Assembly: GCA_026119855.1 (NCBI GenBank)
Contig: JAOWBW010000060.1
Span: 930,001 to 994,000 of the forward strand
Length of the DNA: 64,000 nt
Origin: Campanula takesimana
Lineage: Eukaryota; Streptophyta; Magnoliopsida; Asterales; Campanulaceae
Direction of reading: 5' to 3'
The notes below the pieces were generated by a model. The model saw only the letters and a list, made by a program, of their open reading frames with translations, was not told the origin of the DNA and did not search any database. Of the stretch, positions 10,775 to 23,500 are shown one piece after another (positions within the stretch are counted from its first letter, which is position 1; each line of letters starts with the position of its first letter). The translations under genes and the position numbers were made by a program.

Positions 10775-10791
10775 ACTCCCTTTCCCTTATC
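10775..10791 (-). other. Polypurine tract of the chromovirus
   Basis: Read on the minus strand, the sequence immediately inside the 3' LTR is a purine run, gataagggaaagggagt. It sits exactly where plus-strand DNA synthesis is primed in LTR retrotransposons. Confidence 0.75.
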
Positions 10792-10803
10792 TTTGCCTTG
10801 ACC

Positions 10804-13800
10804 TCAAGGCAAAAATTGTGGAAATTGGCTATGGATTAGAGCAGCGTCTTCCCATGTAGCGTCCTCAGGTAGGGTGCTTGACCATTTGATTAGAACTTGT
10901 GGAACTGCGACATTGTTCCTCTTGATGGTTCTGCGATCTAAAAGCTCAATAGGTTGGAGGAGGAATTGGCCATCATCCCCCACTTTTGGCAGGTGAGTGC
11001 AGACTGCTTTCTTACTTCCCAATTTTTTCTTGAGCAATGAAACGTGAAAAACAGGGTGAATGAGGGAACCTGTAGGTAAGGCTAACTTGTAAGCCACTTG
11101 TCCAATTTTCTCCACCACCTGGTATGGCCCATAATATTTAGAGGATAGTTTAAAATTCTTGTGCAAGGTTACAGAACTCTGTCTATAGGGCTGAAGTTTG
11201 AGAAAGACCCAATCACCCACTGCAAATACCCTTTCGGTTCGATTGTTATCAGCATATTGTTTGTACCTTGCTTGTGCTACTCCCAGGGCTTCCTTCAGAA
11301 TATGGTTCAAGGCTAATCTTCCTTTAAAGAATTCTCCGACAGTGGCAACTGCAGACTGATTTCCCTCAGGTATGTTTAGTTGCCTAGAATCCACTCCATA
11401 CAATGCCTTGAAGGGTGTCATGCCAATGGCAGAATGAAATGAGGTGTTGTACCACCATTCAGCAAGTGGCAACCATCTGCTCCATTGCTGTGGTCTTTGC
11501 CCAGTCATCAACCTGAGATAATTTTCTACACATCTATTGACCCTCTCTGTTTGGCCATCAGTTTGAGGGTGGTAGACACTGCTGAACCTTAGTTTGGTCC
11601 CCATATCCTTGAACAGTTCTTGCCAAAAGTGACTTAGGAATATCCTGTCCCTATCACTTACAATAGTTTTTGGAAGACCATGTAGCCTGTAAATTTGATC
11701 CAAGAAAACTTGTGCTATGTGTGAGGCTGTGAAGGGGTGAGTGAGAGCAATAAAGTGGACATACTTTGAAAACCTATCTACCACCACCAAGATTGAATCC
11801 TTCCCAAAGGATTTAGGCAACCCTTCAATGAAATCCATTGAAATATCCTCCCATATCTGGTTGGGAATTGGTAATGGCTCAAGTAGACCTGGGGGGTGAC
11901 AATTTTCACTTTTATTCATTTGGCAGACAATACACTCCTGCACAAATTTAGTGATCTCTTGTCTCATGGAAGGCCAATAAAAGAATTGGGAGATCCTCTT
12001 AATGGTAACGTCCCTTCCAGAGTGGCCTCCTGGACTGCCCCCATGTAATTCCTTAATGATTTCATCTCTTAACTGCCCGTGAGCTCCTACAAAAATCTTT
12101 CCATCCCTTTTAAGCAATCCTTGGTGTAGGGTCCAACCACCATTGTTACTAGGATCAGTGGCTGATAGCAAGAATTCCCCAGCAGCTTGATCACCCTCAT
12201 AGCTAGAACTTATATCAGATAACCATGTTGGTGAAGTGACACTGGTTACTGCACATGAACCTTCCTCAGTAGGTAATCTTGAAAGGGCATCTGCAACCCT
12301 ATTATCAACACCCTTTTTGTACACTATTTCATAGTTTAACCCCATTAGTTTAGCAAGCCATTTCTGTTGCAGCAGTGTAGTAACCCTTTGCTCCAAAAAG
12401 TACTTTAGACTTTGATGATCAGTCTTAATTATGAATTTATTCCCTTGCAAATAAGACCTCCACTTGGTGATAGCCATGACAATAGCAAGCATTTCCTTCT
12501 CATAAGTTGAGAGGGTCTGGTGTTTCTGGCTAAGTCCCTTGCTGAGATAAGCTATAGGTTGCCCTTCTTGCATCAAGACAGCCCCAATCCCTGCATTACT
12601 TGCATCAGTCTCCAGAATAAAGGGAATAGAGAAATCTGGCATTCTGAGAACAGGGGTTCCACTCATAACTCCTTTTAATTGATTGAAGGCCAGCCTTGCT
12701 TCCTCAGTCCATCTGAAACTATTCTTTTTCAGCAAGGATGTTAGGGGTTTAGCTATGGCACCATAGTTTTTCACAAATTTCCTGTAATAGCCAGTGAGGC
12801 CTAGGAATCCCCTCAATTGTTTGATACTGCTAGGCATAGGCCAGTTCTTCATGGCTTCAATTTTCTTTGGGTCTGCAGCAACTCCTTTAGAAGAGATAAT
12901 ATGGCCCAAATATTCCACCTCATTTTGGCCAAAAGATCATTTGCTTAACTTAGCAAAAAGCTTATTTGCTTGCATGACTTCCAAAACCTCCTTGAGATGC
13001 ACCAAGTGTTCCTCCAGTGACTTGCTATAGATCAAAATATCATCAAAGAATACCAATACTGATTTTCTGAGGAAAGGCTCAAATACTTCATTCATGAGAG
13101 CCTGAAATGATGCTGGAGCATTAGTGAGGCCAAAAGGCATAACCTTGAACTCAAAATGTCCATGATGTGTTCTGAATGCAGTCTTTGGTATATCTTCACT
13201 TGCCACCCTAATTTGATGATACCCTGACCTTAAGTCCAATTTAGTAAACCACTTAGCATCATGCAACTCATCAAGTAACTCATCAATCACTGGAATTGGA
13301 AATTTATCTTTAATGGTAATATCATTCAGCCTTCTATAATCAATGCAGAGTCTCCAACTACCATCCTTCTTGAGAACCAGCAGAACAGGTGCAGCATAGG
13401 GACTGTTGCTGTGTTGGATGATTCCAGAAGTCAGCATTTCCTTAATTTGTTTCTCAATCTCAGTCTTTTGGATGTAAGGAATTCTATAGGGCCTCTGATT
13501 TGTTGGTAAGCTTCCTTCTTTAATGGGAATCCTGTGATCATGCCTCCTCTGAGGTGGGAGCTCCTTAGGCTCTGAAAATACTGACATATGGTGCTGAATG
13601 ATAAACTGGACTTCTGTGAGAACATCCTCCTTAGTATCCCCTGCACTCATGTAGAACAAATAACCCATTAAGCCTTGCTTTGATTTCCTGAAAAGCCTAT
13701 GTAGGCCTTTACCACTCAACATCTTGATGGATCCTTCCTGTGCAGTGCCCTTTAGAATGACCCTTTTCCTGCCATGAGTCAATGTAATCTCCATTTTGTT

Positions 13801-15633
13801 AAAATCAAAAGAGACAGGGCTATACTTCTTAAGCCATTCCACCCCCAGTACCATGTCACATCCTCCCAATGGTAAGACTCTTAGATTAGACACAAATTGA
13901 TGCCCCTGCATATTCCAGGTGAATCCCTTGCAGATAGAGTCACTGATTAGCTTATTCCCATCAGCTACACTGACTGAGAGTGGATGTGTCACCTCTTCCA
14001 AATAGCCCAGTTGTTTCAAAGTCTCAGGATCCACAAAATTATGGGTGGCCCCACTGTCAATAAGTATGGTGATTGTTTGCTTTTTTACCAGTCCTTTTAC
14101 TTTGATGGTGTTGTGGGCCATAGTACCAGTTAGGGCATGTAAAGACAATTGGCATTCTTCCTCCTTTGTAATCTCCTGTTCCTCATGGGAATGCATTTCT
14201 TCAATTTCACCAGGTGGTCCATCTCCCTCTTCTGGATCCTCCCCATACAGGCTATAGAGTTTGGCCTTACAAACATGACCAAGAGTATATTTATCATCAC
14301 AATGGAAGCACAAACCCTTACTCCTTCTATCATGAATTTCTGCATTTGTAAGTGTTCTATGGGTAGAAGCCTTGTGGGGGTGAGTATTGGATTGGGCATA
14401 AGGTTTAGTTATAGTGGCCTGAAGAGTTTGGGGTTTAGTGAATTTGGAGGGTGGATGTGTGGTTGGGATGTAGGTTTTGCTAGCATTTTGGCTAAATTTG
14501 GTCTTGGCCCTCTGCAGATTATATTCAGCTTGATAAGCTAAATGGACTGCCTCATCAAAGGAGTGGGGTTGGGCCATATCTACTGCCCCTTCAATCTCAT
14601 CTCTCAGGCCACTAGTGAAACTAGAAATAAAGTACTGTTCTGAGAAATCTCCTTCTCTAGCCACTACCGCTGCCCTTAGCTGCTCAAACTCATCTAAATA
14701 GCTTGCCACAGAAGACTTTTGTTTCAACTTGTTGAACTCTGCCTGAGGGTTATAGTGCTCAATGGGGGTGAATTTCTTGACTACATCCTCAGTAAAATTT
14801 CTCCATAACAACCCCTCCCTACCAATCTGGTAATATTGGTACCATCTAAGAGCTCTACCCTGGAAGTATGTGGAAGCAAATTTGGGTTTGCGTACTTCAT
14901 CCATTGGGTGAAACCCAAAATATTGATTACATTGAATAACCCACCCTCTAGGATCTACACCCTCAAATTTAGGGAATTCCATCTTAGGTGGTCGATTAAT
15001 TGGCCATGGGTTACCACCATAATTGGGAATAGGTGGAAATAGATGTTGAGGTTGGGTTTGCTGTGTATGAAGGTAAGGTTGATTGTGGATGGTTAATCGT
15101 GGAGTTGGTGTATGATTGTGGGTTTGAGCATGCATGGGTACATAAGGGTTTGCTGATGCATGCATCTGGGTCAAATTAGTGGGATTAGCTTGAGGGATGA
15201 AGTGAGCAAGAGCAGTAGTGTGAGCAGTAGGGGGTGAAGGTGAAGGAATGTGAATGACTGGTGGTGTGATGGTCTGAGATAGAGGAGGTGATGTAGTTGG
15301 ATACCTGTGGAGATCAGATTCCATTCGATCCTGGCCATGACCTGGGTAGTTAAATCCACTGCCAGTTTGATTAGCAGCATGTTCCTTCCCTTTACCATTC
15401 ATGTCATTCAGGATGTGAGTTCGCACCAGCACCTTCAACTCTTCTATTGAGTTTTCGAGGTTATCCAACTTCGTATCGTGGCTCCCAAGCTTACGATCGA
15501 TCCCATCCATCTTCAGATCCAACTCCGTGGTCTTAAGTTCAGCACTCTGCAACTTAGCAAACACCTCATCTATCCTCTTCTCGTTGGATTCAATCTTGCG
15601 TTCCATATCCCGCTGTCTAGTACCTTCCGCCAT
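10804..15633 (-). pseudogene. Chromovirus gag-pol polyprotein, one internal stop
   Basis: A single frame of 1610 codons, interrupted only by a TGA at 12937-12939 (codon ~899), where relatives carry Cys in the RT region KLSKCSFG. Domains in order: gag (~1-440); a zinc knuckle at ~442-455 with Cys residues spaced as in CCHC but Thr where the His is expected; a protease with DSGATHNF at ~526; a reverse transcriptase with FFDDILIY at ~865; RNase H (TDASNAGIG); an integrase with an HHCC zinc finger and DDE residues (MDFIEG, SDRDRIF, then the TDGQTERVNR region); and a chromodomain-like C-terminus (IKWSSTLPEDATWED). The element-borne start is the Met at 15633, 39 bases inside the primer site. Confidence 0.9.
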
Positions 15634-15672
15634 CAGAGCTATGGCAGAGCAGAAGCAATCCGTGGAAGGACT

Positions 15673-15684
15673 GCTCTGATACCA
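15673..15684 (-). other. Primer-binding site (initiator tRNA-Met)
   Basis: On the minus strand, two bases inside the 5' LTR, lies TGGTATCAGAGC. This is the standard complement to the 3' end of plant initiator tRNA-Met used by many Ty1/copia and Ty3/gypsy elements. Confidence 0.9.
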
Positions 15685-15686
15685 GA

Positions 15687-16096
15687 TGTAATGGATTCAA
15701 CGATTCAAGATAAAAATGATAAACTGAACAAGAACACACTCTTTTTTGGGGCGATTTTCGGATTAACTGGAAAGAGAAATACAACGAAATTGAACTTGCA
15801 AAAATGGAAATTACAGGAACTCAAAACAGAGGGGAATTGAACTAAAACGATAAAGGAATTCACAAAATCTTTCTCCCCTTCTTCACGCCATTTCCCCTTC
15901 TTAAGTACTGCCCATGTGCGATCCTCCAACGGCGTAACAGACTCACGAGCTTCTCACATGCGTTGTCTATGTAATTACCAATTGCCCCTTCATTAATTAA
16001 GGGAAATTACTATCCTACCCTCGCCCTTTGAATATAACGGTAACATTGCTGCAATTCTTATTTCTCCATTAATGATCCCAAGGTTGCACTGTGACA
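15687..16096 (-). repeat. Chromovirus LTR (5' LTR of the element)
   Basis: 410 bp with TG...CA ends, almost identical to 10365-10774. Differences seen: one T/G in the T-run near the start, A/G at agaaggg versus agagggg, C/A at gggcaat versus gggaaat, and C/T at caatcc versus caattc. Confidence 0.9.
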
Positions 16097-16592
16097 GACA
16101 CTTCTCTACGGAAAATTTGACATAAAGGAAGATGACTTGGAGAAGATGGTGTTTTTGAAAGCGGTGATTAAAGAAACTCTTCGTATACACCCTCCGCTCG
16201 CACTGCTGACACGAACAACAAAGCAAGACACAAAACTAATGGGCTACGACATTGCTGCGGGTACAATGGTCCTCATCAACAATTGGGGGATATCGAACGA
16301 TCCAAAGTTGTGGGACGAGCCACATGAGTTTCGGCCAGAGAGGTTCTTGGACTCTCGTATTGATTTCAATGGACATGATATTGAGTTCACTCCATTTGGA
16401 GCAGGGAGAAGGCAGTGTCCGGGTGTTTCTTTTGCGATTGCCAATATCGAGTACGTGTTGGCAAACCTTGTGTATAAGTTTGATTGGAAACTCCCGGGAG
16501 AGGACATAGACATGACTGAATACCCTCGTTCTGCGATTCACCGGAAAAGGATTCCTCTTCAGGCTATTGCAATTGCAACCACCACTTCTTAA
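16097..16592 (+). pseudogene. CYP71A-like P450, exon 2, 3' part
   Basis: 16097-16101 (gacac) is the second target-site copy. From 16102 the P450 frame resumes: LYGKFDIKEDDLEKM, then the K-helix VIKETLRIHPP (ExxR), the PERF region FRPERF and the haem loop FGAGRRQCPG with its axial Cys. The Q in that loop, where Ile or Arg is usual, is a mild oddity. It ends in TAA at 16590-16592. This part alone has no start and lacks the I helix, so any protein would be inactive. Confidence 0.9.
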
Positions 16593-16735
16593 TTAGTTAC
16601 TAATTCTGTAAAATGCATTACATTCTGTTGATTTCACTTGACACCTTCTTAGATAGTTGTAACTTTCTTATGGTTCAAAAGTGTGGTTTTAGTTTGTAAG
16701 TTCCCTCAAGTACTTGCAACTCTAGAGATAATATA

Positions 16736-17052
16736 TACTCCCTTAGTCTCAAAAACAGATGTCGTTTTGGGAGTTTATTTTTGTCCCAAATTACTTGTCG
16801 TTTTACTAATTTCAAGGCTCTTTTATTGTTGCATACCAATTATACACTTATTAATGATAGTGGATTATCTCTTGCACAAGCATTTAATTACTCAGGTAAT
16901 TGGATTACTTTAGATGTATATGAGCCTTTTCACATGCATTAATTGTATATCTTAAGAATAGTGTAAGTGCTCAAAACATCTATTTTGAGACGGAGGGATA
17001 TCCTCTAACTCATTTTCATATCTATTATATCTATTTTGAGACGGAAGGATAT
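16736..17052. mobile_element. Stowaway-like MITE with a duplicated tail
   Basis: TA-bounded from tactcccttagtctcaaa to gagacggagggata (17000). A second copy of the tail (atctattttgagacgga) ends at ~17050, separated by a repeated tatcctctaactcattttca. Same subfamily as 2356-2617. Confidence 0.6.
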
Positions 17053-17167
17053 CCTCTAACTCATTTTCATCCAGTCCAACCTCAACCCAATGAACTCTTT
17101 CATTAGCCTAAAATGTAGAAATGCCTGCATGAAAGAAACGAGAATCATAGTAAAGATGAGGCTTATC

Positions 17168-17354
17168 AACATTTTTAACCCTCTTACTTTAGATAAGCTT
17201 CGGTTTTAACCTCTCTTGCATTTTTTTATCAGTTTTAACTTTTGTACTTTATATACGCACTCATTTTCCCCAAAGTACAAGGGTTAAAACTGCTAAGAAA
17301 ATACAAGAGAGAGGTTAAAACCAAAGCTTAAGCAAAGTACGAAGGTTAAAAATG
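17168..17354. mobile_element. Foldback MITE, TAACCCTC/GGTTAAAA ends
   Basis: An almost complete inverted repeat of ~185 bp. The left arm runs ttaaccctcttactttaga; the right arm is its inverse, ending gcaaagtacgaaggttaaa. It lies between the 3' ends of the converging P450 and ECH2 genes. Superfamily unknown. Confidence 0.6.
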
Positions 17355-17542
17355 TCGATCGGGTTGAAGAAAATTCATAACCTTTTTAACAATACAATAC
17401 AATACAACACAACATATTCTAAAATAAGTAATGCATACAAACTTGAAAATAACTAGGAGTATATCCATTCAACTATTTAAACCAAAGAAAGAAAGACAGA
17501 TATGATTGCCTCTTATTTGATTTGATTTACACCATGAGCACT

Positions 17543-20500
17543 TCACAGAGAAGAACTTAAACGGTTGAGATCCACAAAGCCAGAAAGCACGGCCCTGTTC
17601 CTTTCTTTCACCTTCACTTGATACAAAACTCTGCATATTTCAATTCCACATAATTATGCGGTTCAATATAATTACATACCCTAGATGAATTTGTGTAGAT
17701 GGTAATTTTTAATGGTTATAATCTAACAATAAATACTCCCTCCGTCCCAATAATGATAGTCACATTTCCCCTTGTTGTTAGTCGGGGGCAGATAGTCTCA
17801 TTTCTAAAATGAAGTACTCAAAACCCCACTTATTTCCGCAACCTATTATCATGTAACCTTAAACTGTTTGAAAAGTCAAACGGGACTCTCATTTTTGGGA
17901 CGGAGGGAGAATAAACAATGAAGATGGAGATTGAATCCCCAACGACCAAAAGAGGTAGAACTAAGTCCTCAACACCCAATCCTACCAATAGGCATAAAGT
18001 AATGAATTTAATCTATCACAAATTAAGAAAATGATAGTGTACCTCAAGCCTTGAAGCCACATCTCCGTGATCAATGTTTCTCCAGGGTAGACATGTAGAA
18101 GAAACTGGCCCGATATGGTTTTAATCATGTTTGGATCTCCTTTGCAAATGCATTTTGTAATCGCCCTTACTGCAAAGCCTAGTGTGCACAACCCATGTAG
18201 TATTGGCCGAGAAAATCTAAACAGAAATAAATGAAGAAAAATAATGATTAAAGTATGCTAGAGGAGCAACATCTGCTAGCAAAGATCATACAATGCTTCA
18301 TTGTATGCTCAAGGCGAGGAACATACAATACCACCGTCCCAAAAAGATAGTCCCATTTGACTTTTGATGGTCAAAGCAAGTGAATTTATCGATAACAAAT
18401 TTAAGAATTTCACTAGGATGAATATATTGACACTAATGTTTGGTTAAAATTCACTTGTGCTGACCATCAAAAGTGGAATGCGACTATCTTTCTGGGAAGG
18501 AAGGAGAACTGAACGGAGGGGGCAAAAATATAAATCTCCGTATATACCAACCCTGCTATTTCCGCAATCATAGGATCTGAATGCAATGGGTTATAATCAC
18601 CAGAGAGCCTGTAAAGTAGCGCCTGCATAACACAAGTTTTCGAGTTCAGTATTTCTCATTTAAGTTGTAATAATCATATAATTATGATGTGTTTCCTCAA
18701 TGTATTGACCCATGCACAAATTAACAAACTGCACAATACCAATTAAGTCTCTCATTTGATGGATTTTGTTTATTCAACTCAAGGTATAGAAGTTATGCAT
18801 TAACAATTAGACTTGATGGACAACTTTATTACTTTGGAACAGTAGCAAAATTTTATGCTAACAACATGCACTAATGGCAGCTTCAGCTAACATACACTCT
18901 ACGAGAGGGAAAATTTTACTTAACTTCTAGCTGTTTGAGGTGACATGTTATGCCAAGAGGATATCTACTTCGCCTCCATGCGAGCCAACTAATTATTGGA
19001 ATACTACTAGTCCACAGAGATTTAAGGTCGAGCAACAGAATGCAAATGTAACATTTGAAATGTTTATCAAACATCGATTACGATCAAATCATGGGCAAGA
19101 ACATCACCAGTATGAAAGAATTGTTTACATGGAACCTCAGTTTAACTTATTAATGCTCAAGTTTCAAATAACTTTCCCTACTCCCTTTCTCAACCCAAAG
19201 GGATAAATAGAGGACCATAAACTAAAGAAAAACAGTAGAATACTTAACCAAAGCCCAATATGTCACATCTAGAGAGCTAGAAATAGTCTTTTGCTAAAGA
19301 CCAAAAAAAACATGTAGCTGGCATCGGCAACAACAACATCAAAGCCTTAATCCCAAAATAATTTGGGGTCGGCTAACATGAATCCTCATATGCCATCATG
19401 AAGGAAAAGATGTAAGAAAAAAATAAGTTAAAAGAAGAAATAGGTGGGAAAATAATTTAGAAAATGAAGAGAAGAGAAGAAAGAAAGAAAAATAAAAGAC
19501 TAAATAGTGATAATAAAAGAATAGATATATAATAGATAGGGAAAATGAAAATAATAAAAAAAAATTACCTAGGTACTTGAAATGCTCCAAGGGTAATTTA
19601 GTATATTAGATATGCATTGATTGCTTTTCTTAATATGTGTAAAAATTCTAAAATAACAAGAATTTTAGGATGGAGGGGGTATATAATTATTATTCCATGA
19701 ACATCCCGGTTTTACATTTTACTTCTCCCTTTCTCAACCCAAAAGGACAAATAGAGAATCATAAACTAATGAAAACTAAGGAATATGTCATCAATGCCCA
19801 TGGAATCAAATCCAGAAAGCGAGACTCAGTCTGTCGCAGAAAACCAAAGAAAAAGTCATGTTGGCACCTGGCATCCTGCAAGGATAATTAAGTTTTGTCT
19901 TCCCATTAAATCATGAGTTTGTATCAACTCAAATATGTATAATCATTTAATGAAAGTCTCAGTTTAAATTTTAAACTTGAGTCATACTCCCTCCGTCCCA
20001 CCCGAAATAGGACGTTTTGCCATTTTGGGTGTCCCACTCGAAATAGGACATCCCAAAATGGAAAGCTTTTATTACTTTTTTATTAGTAGGACCCACTTGT
20101 CATACTCACAACAATTTTTCATTTATTATTCTCCACCCACTTTCTCTCTCCTTCTTACTCACAACACCTACTTTTCAAACAACTTTTTATAATAAAAGAT
20201 TATTATTCCTTAATCCCCGTGTCGGGACCAAGAATCCTATTTCGGATGGGACGGATGGAGTATATTCTATTACCTAATTAATTCAGTACAAAGAATGTAT
20301 GTCTATTTCTTCATGGTTGGTTAGTTCGGGTTTTACCAAACGGATCAACATTAGTTCTTGTGTGTCATCTTTTCATTTACGATGACATATGAGGATTTAT
20401 GTTAGCCGACCCCAAATTATTTTGGGACTAAGGCCTTGTTGTTGTTGTTCTATTAAGGACTATGCACCATCCAATCAAGGGAACCAATGAAGTATAAAGC

Positions 20501-23500
20501 ATTTTTTAACTTCATGCTAAAACAGTACTACCTCCGTCCCGGAGTGAGAGTCCTACCTCCCATTTGCACGGAGATTAAGAAATGGTGGAAGTAAAGTAAG
20601 TGTTGTGAGAGTAAAAGTTAAGTAGGAGAGAGAATGAGTGGGAGGGAATAGTAAGTTGATTGGTGTTGTGAGTATAAATGTAAAGTAGGAGAGAGAATGA
20701 GTGGGATGAACAGTAAAGATTCTTTGCCATTTTAGGAGATGGACTCTTACTCTGGGACGTATCAAAATAGAAAGTAGGATTCTTACTCTGGGACGGGGGG
20801 AGTATATTATTGGGTGATTTCCTCAAGTTCAAGCCCAAGCCCATTTCACATCTTGACAAGTCTACTTTTTGGTACTCCCACTGTTGCTAATTGAATGTCC
20901 TTTTTCCAAATCTTTTGTCCCTAAACGAATGCCCATCTTTTAAAGAAATTACTAGACACTCCTTGTCTTTTTTTCTTTTTTTTTTGGTTGTTTGATAAGA
21001 ACTAGACACTCCTTGCCAATCATCATCTTCTAATTCTCACTTATACTTATGGTATCATATGGTGAGATCTTTAACTTATTAGATGAACTATGCAATCTAT
21101 TCATCGGGAGTGGTTTGAATACCCTCCTCATAACTCTTAGCACTCTCACTGCAATAGTCAAATTCCCCACAGAGAGGAAAGTATGCATGAAATTAGAGCT
21201 AAAACATCTCATAGCTGACAAAGATAACGATAAGATTCACATAGTTTAAACGATAAAGAATCACTTGCCTGCGGTGGCTGTGTAGATTCCTCAAATACGG
21301 TAAATGGTTGGCTTTTAGGAGGTTTAGAAGATCTTGTCTTGTCTTTTGGATACTTTGAGAAGGAAAATGGAGGAGATGATTTCGAAAAGCCACCAGCACC
21401 CCTCAAATAAACAGCCATTCTGTAGAGTAGCATGTTTGACATGTTAACTGCATATACAATATTTCTACTTCCAATATTCGGGAGAGAACTCACCTGTTTT
21501 TGCAGAGCAGTTCACCAGACCCTTTCTCGTAACTATCGATTTCAATCTCAATAATTGCTGCTTTACCTAGAAATTATTGATACATAATAGTCAAGATATA
21601 GATACTGAATTCCTTCTTTTACTTGCAATATCTAGAAAGAACATTTTTTCGGTTTAAAGATAAGATCACAGGGTCCTCAAGAACAGTGTTAATTCTCAAG
21701 CTGGTATTTTTACACTTCTATGCTGTGAAACTATTGAAAGCAAGCATCATTGAAGAAGAAACACAATGTTCTTATAGCGATTGAGTTTTCATCATTGAAG
21801 CCCCATATGGGCTTAGTCTTCCCTTACCTTTAATAACTTACTCCAGTACAGAAATTCAAATAACTCGATGTGCAATACGAAAACTCAAAATATGATGCAC
21901 TTTAGCCAACCTTTATCATGCAATCCAGAGATGCTTGCCTTATTTTGTACCTGCATGAACAACAGTATCATTCATTAAAGCTTCTGAACAGGAAGGACAG
22001 AGGAAAGTATTTATCTTTGCAGTAATATGATGGAATCACATTTTTGTTTAGCACAAATTTTCCCATTTAATTGGAAACAAAGATAGCCTAATTCAGATGT
22101 ATACTCCCACTGTCCCAGCTCACTTGACACTTATTTCCATTTTGATCCGTCCCAGCTAACTTGACACTTTCCAAAATAACCTACTTTTTATAATTTTATA
22201 TTCACTCTACCCTACCACTCATTCTCTCTCTTCATTTTCCACCACTCACTTTATTCAACCAACACTACTATTTACCCCACTCATTCTCTCTCTTCATTTT
22301 CTACCACACATTTTCCTTATTTTAATCTTTTTCCTTAGTTATTGTGCCCAGCTCTTGAGTGTCAAGTGAGGTGGGACGGAGGGAGTATTCAGTTCCACAT
22401 AGAAGAAATCTTTTCTCTCTCCACCGCAAGAGAAACCCCATTATCCTGTTGGGATGTCAAAAAACAGAAAGTCATTTTTCAAAAGGGAAGATGACAAAAA
22501 TGGATTTAAAAATTGGGATTCAGTGCCACTGTGAGGTACAGTACTCCATTTTGTTCGTGTGAGTTCTGAAATAATAAAAAAAAAATGTCGATGTGGGATC
22601 GTTAGAAAATCCAATTAATTTTCACTGCATCTAACATGTGGTCAATTTGGTCATTTCTGCATGGACATTTTGTAAAATCACAGGAGGAGAAGGCCATAAA
22701 TAAAATAAATAAATCCCCATAACTGCATGGCAATAACAACAATTCATACCCATCCATCCATTACCTCTCTTCACTGACACCTTTTCCACTTCTCTCTCTC
22801 TCTCTCTCTTTGTGTGTGTGTGTGTGCGCGCGTGTTTCGCGCGTCTGTGTGTCTGTACGAACCCTTGATCCTAGACATCCATCCATGTGTCTATCTACCT
22901 ACCTCTCTTCACTGACTCCATTGCGGCTTCTCTATCTCTATCTCTATATCTATCTCTATCTCTACCTCAGTAAAGTGTTTTGTGTGTGTGCCTGTATGAA
23001 CCCTTGATTAGAGACCTTGCTTCACTTGCTATTTTCCACCTTCCCCTTCAAATTTTTATAACAACTTTTGATTCTAGCTTCGATACTCGTGGTAAATACA
23101 GTAAGATAGTGGCTATTGATGGTCCAGTGTCGATTTTTTTAATGCTCAAATGTTGCAATTTTATCTTAGTCAAAATTGAGGGATTTGTAGAGAATCTGAC
23201 TACTATGTACATTTGCCAACTGTATAGTGTATGCATTTAAAGCAGATAATGCTCTTGGTGGGGGGAAAAAGTCACCTGATAGCTAACGGAGTTTGCACGG
23301 ATTACAAAGAGATACTAGCCTAGTTCTTCTAAGCAACAGCCAAAAGAGCTCAACAAAATTTAATTTGAAATTTGATTGGAATTGAGCAATCTATCACGCA
23401 CCCACTATAATTGTCCCCGTATGTAGAGCAGAATTGGATTTTAATTGCACCTGTGTTTACACTAATTACCAAACCATCAGTGTCGCCTCAATGGTTGGGC

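Larger units (their letters stand above)
10365..16096 (-). mobile_element. Ty3/gypsy chromovirus-type LTR retrotransposon, nearly intact
   Basis: A 5732-bp element antisense to the P450. It has two 410-bp LTRs, a primer site, a polypurine tract and one gag-pol frame. Short LTRs, an initiator-Met primer site and a C-terminal chromodomain-like end fit the Reina clade of plant chromoviruses, though clade placement is inferred. LTR divergence is about 1%, which implies a recent insertion. One nonsense codon in gag-pol makes this copy non-autonomous as it stands. Confidence 0.9.

Noticed and set aside
14045..14541. Plus-strand open frames opposite gag-pol (70-130 codons)
   Set aside because: They are shadows of the retrotransposon coding strand with no family resemblance.
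16097..16592. A separate P450 gene starting at the Met near 16143
   Set aside because: It is the distal part of the split exon. It lacks an N-terminal half, and the frame joins exactly to 10364.
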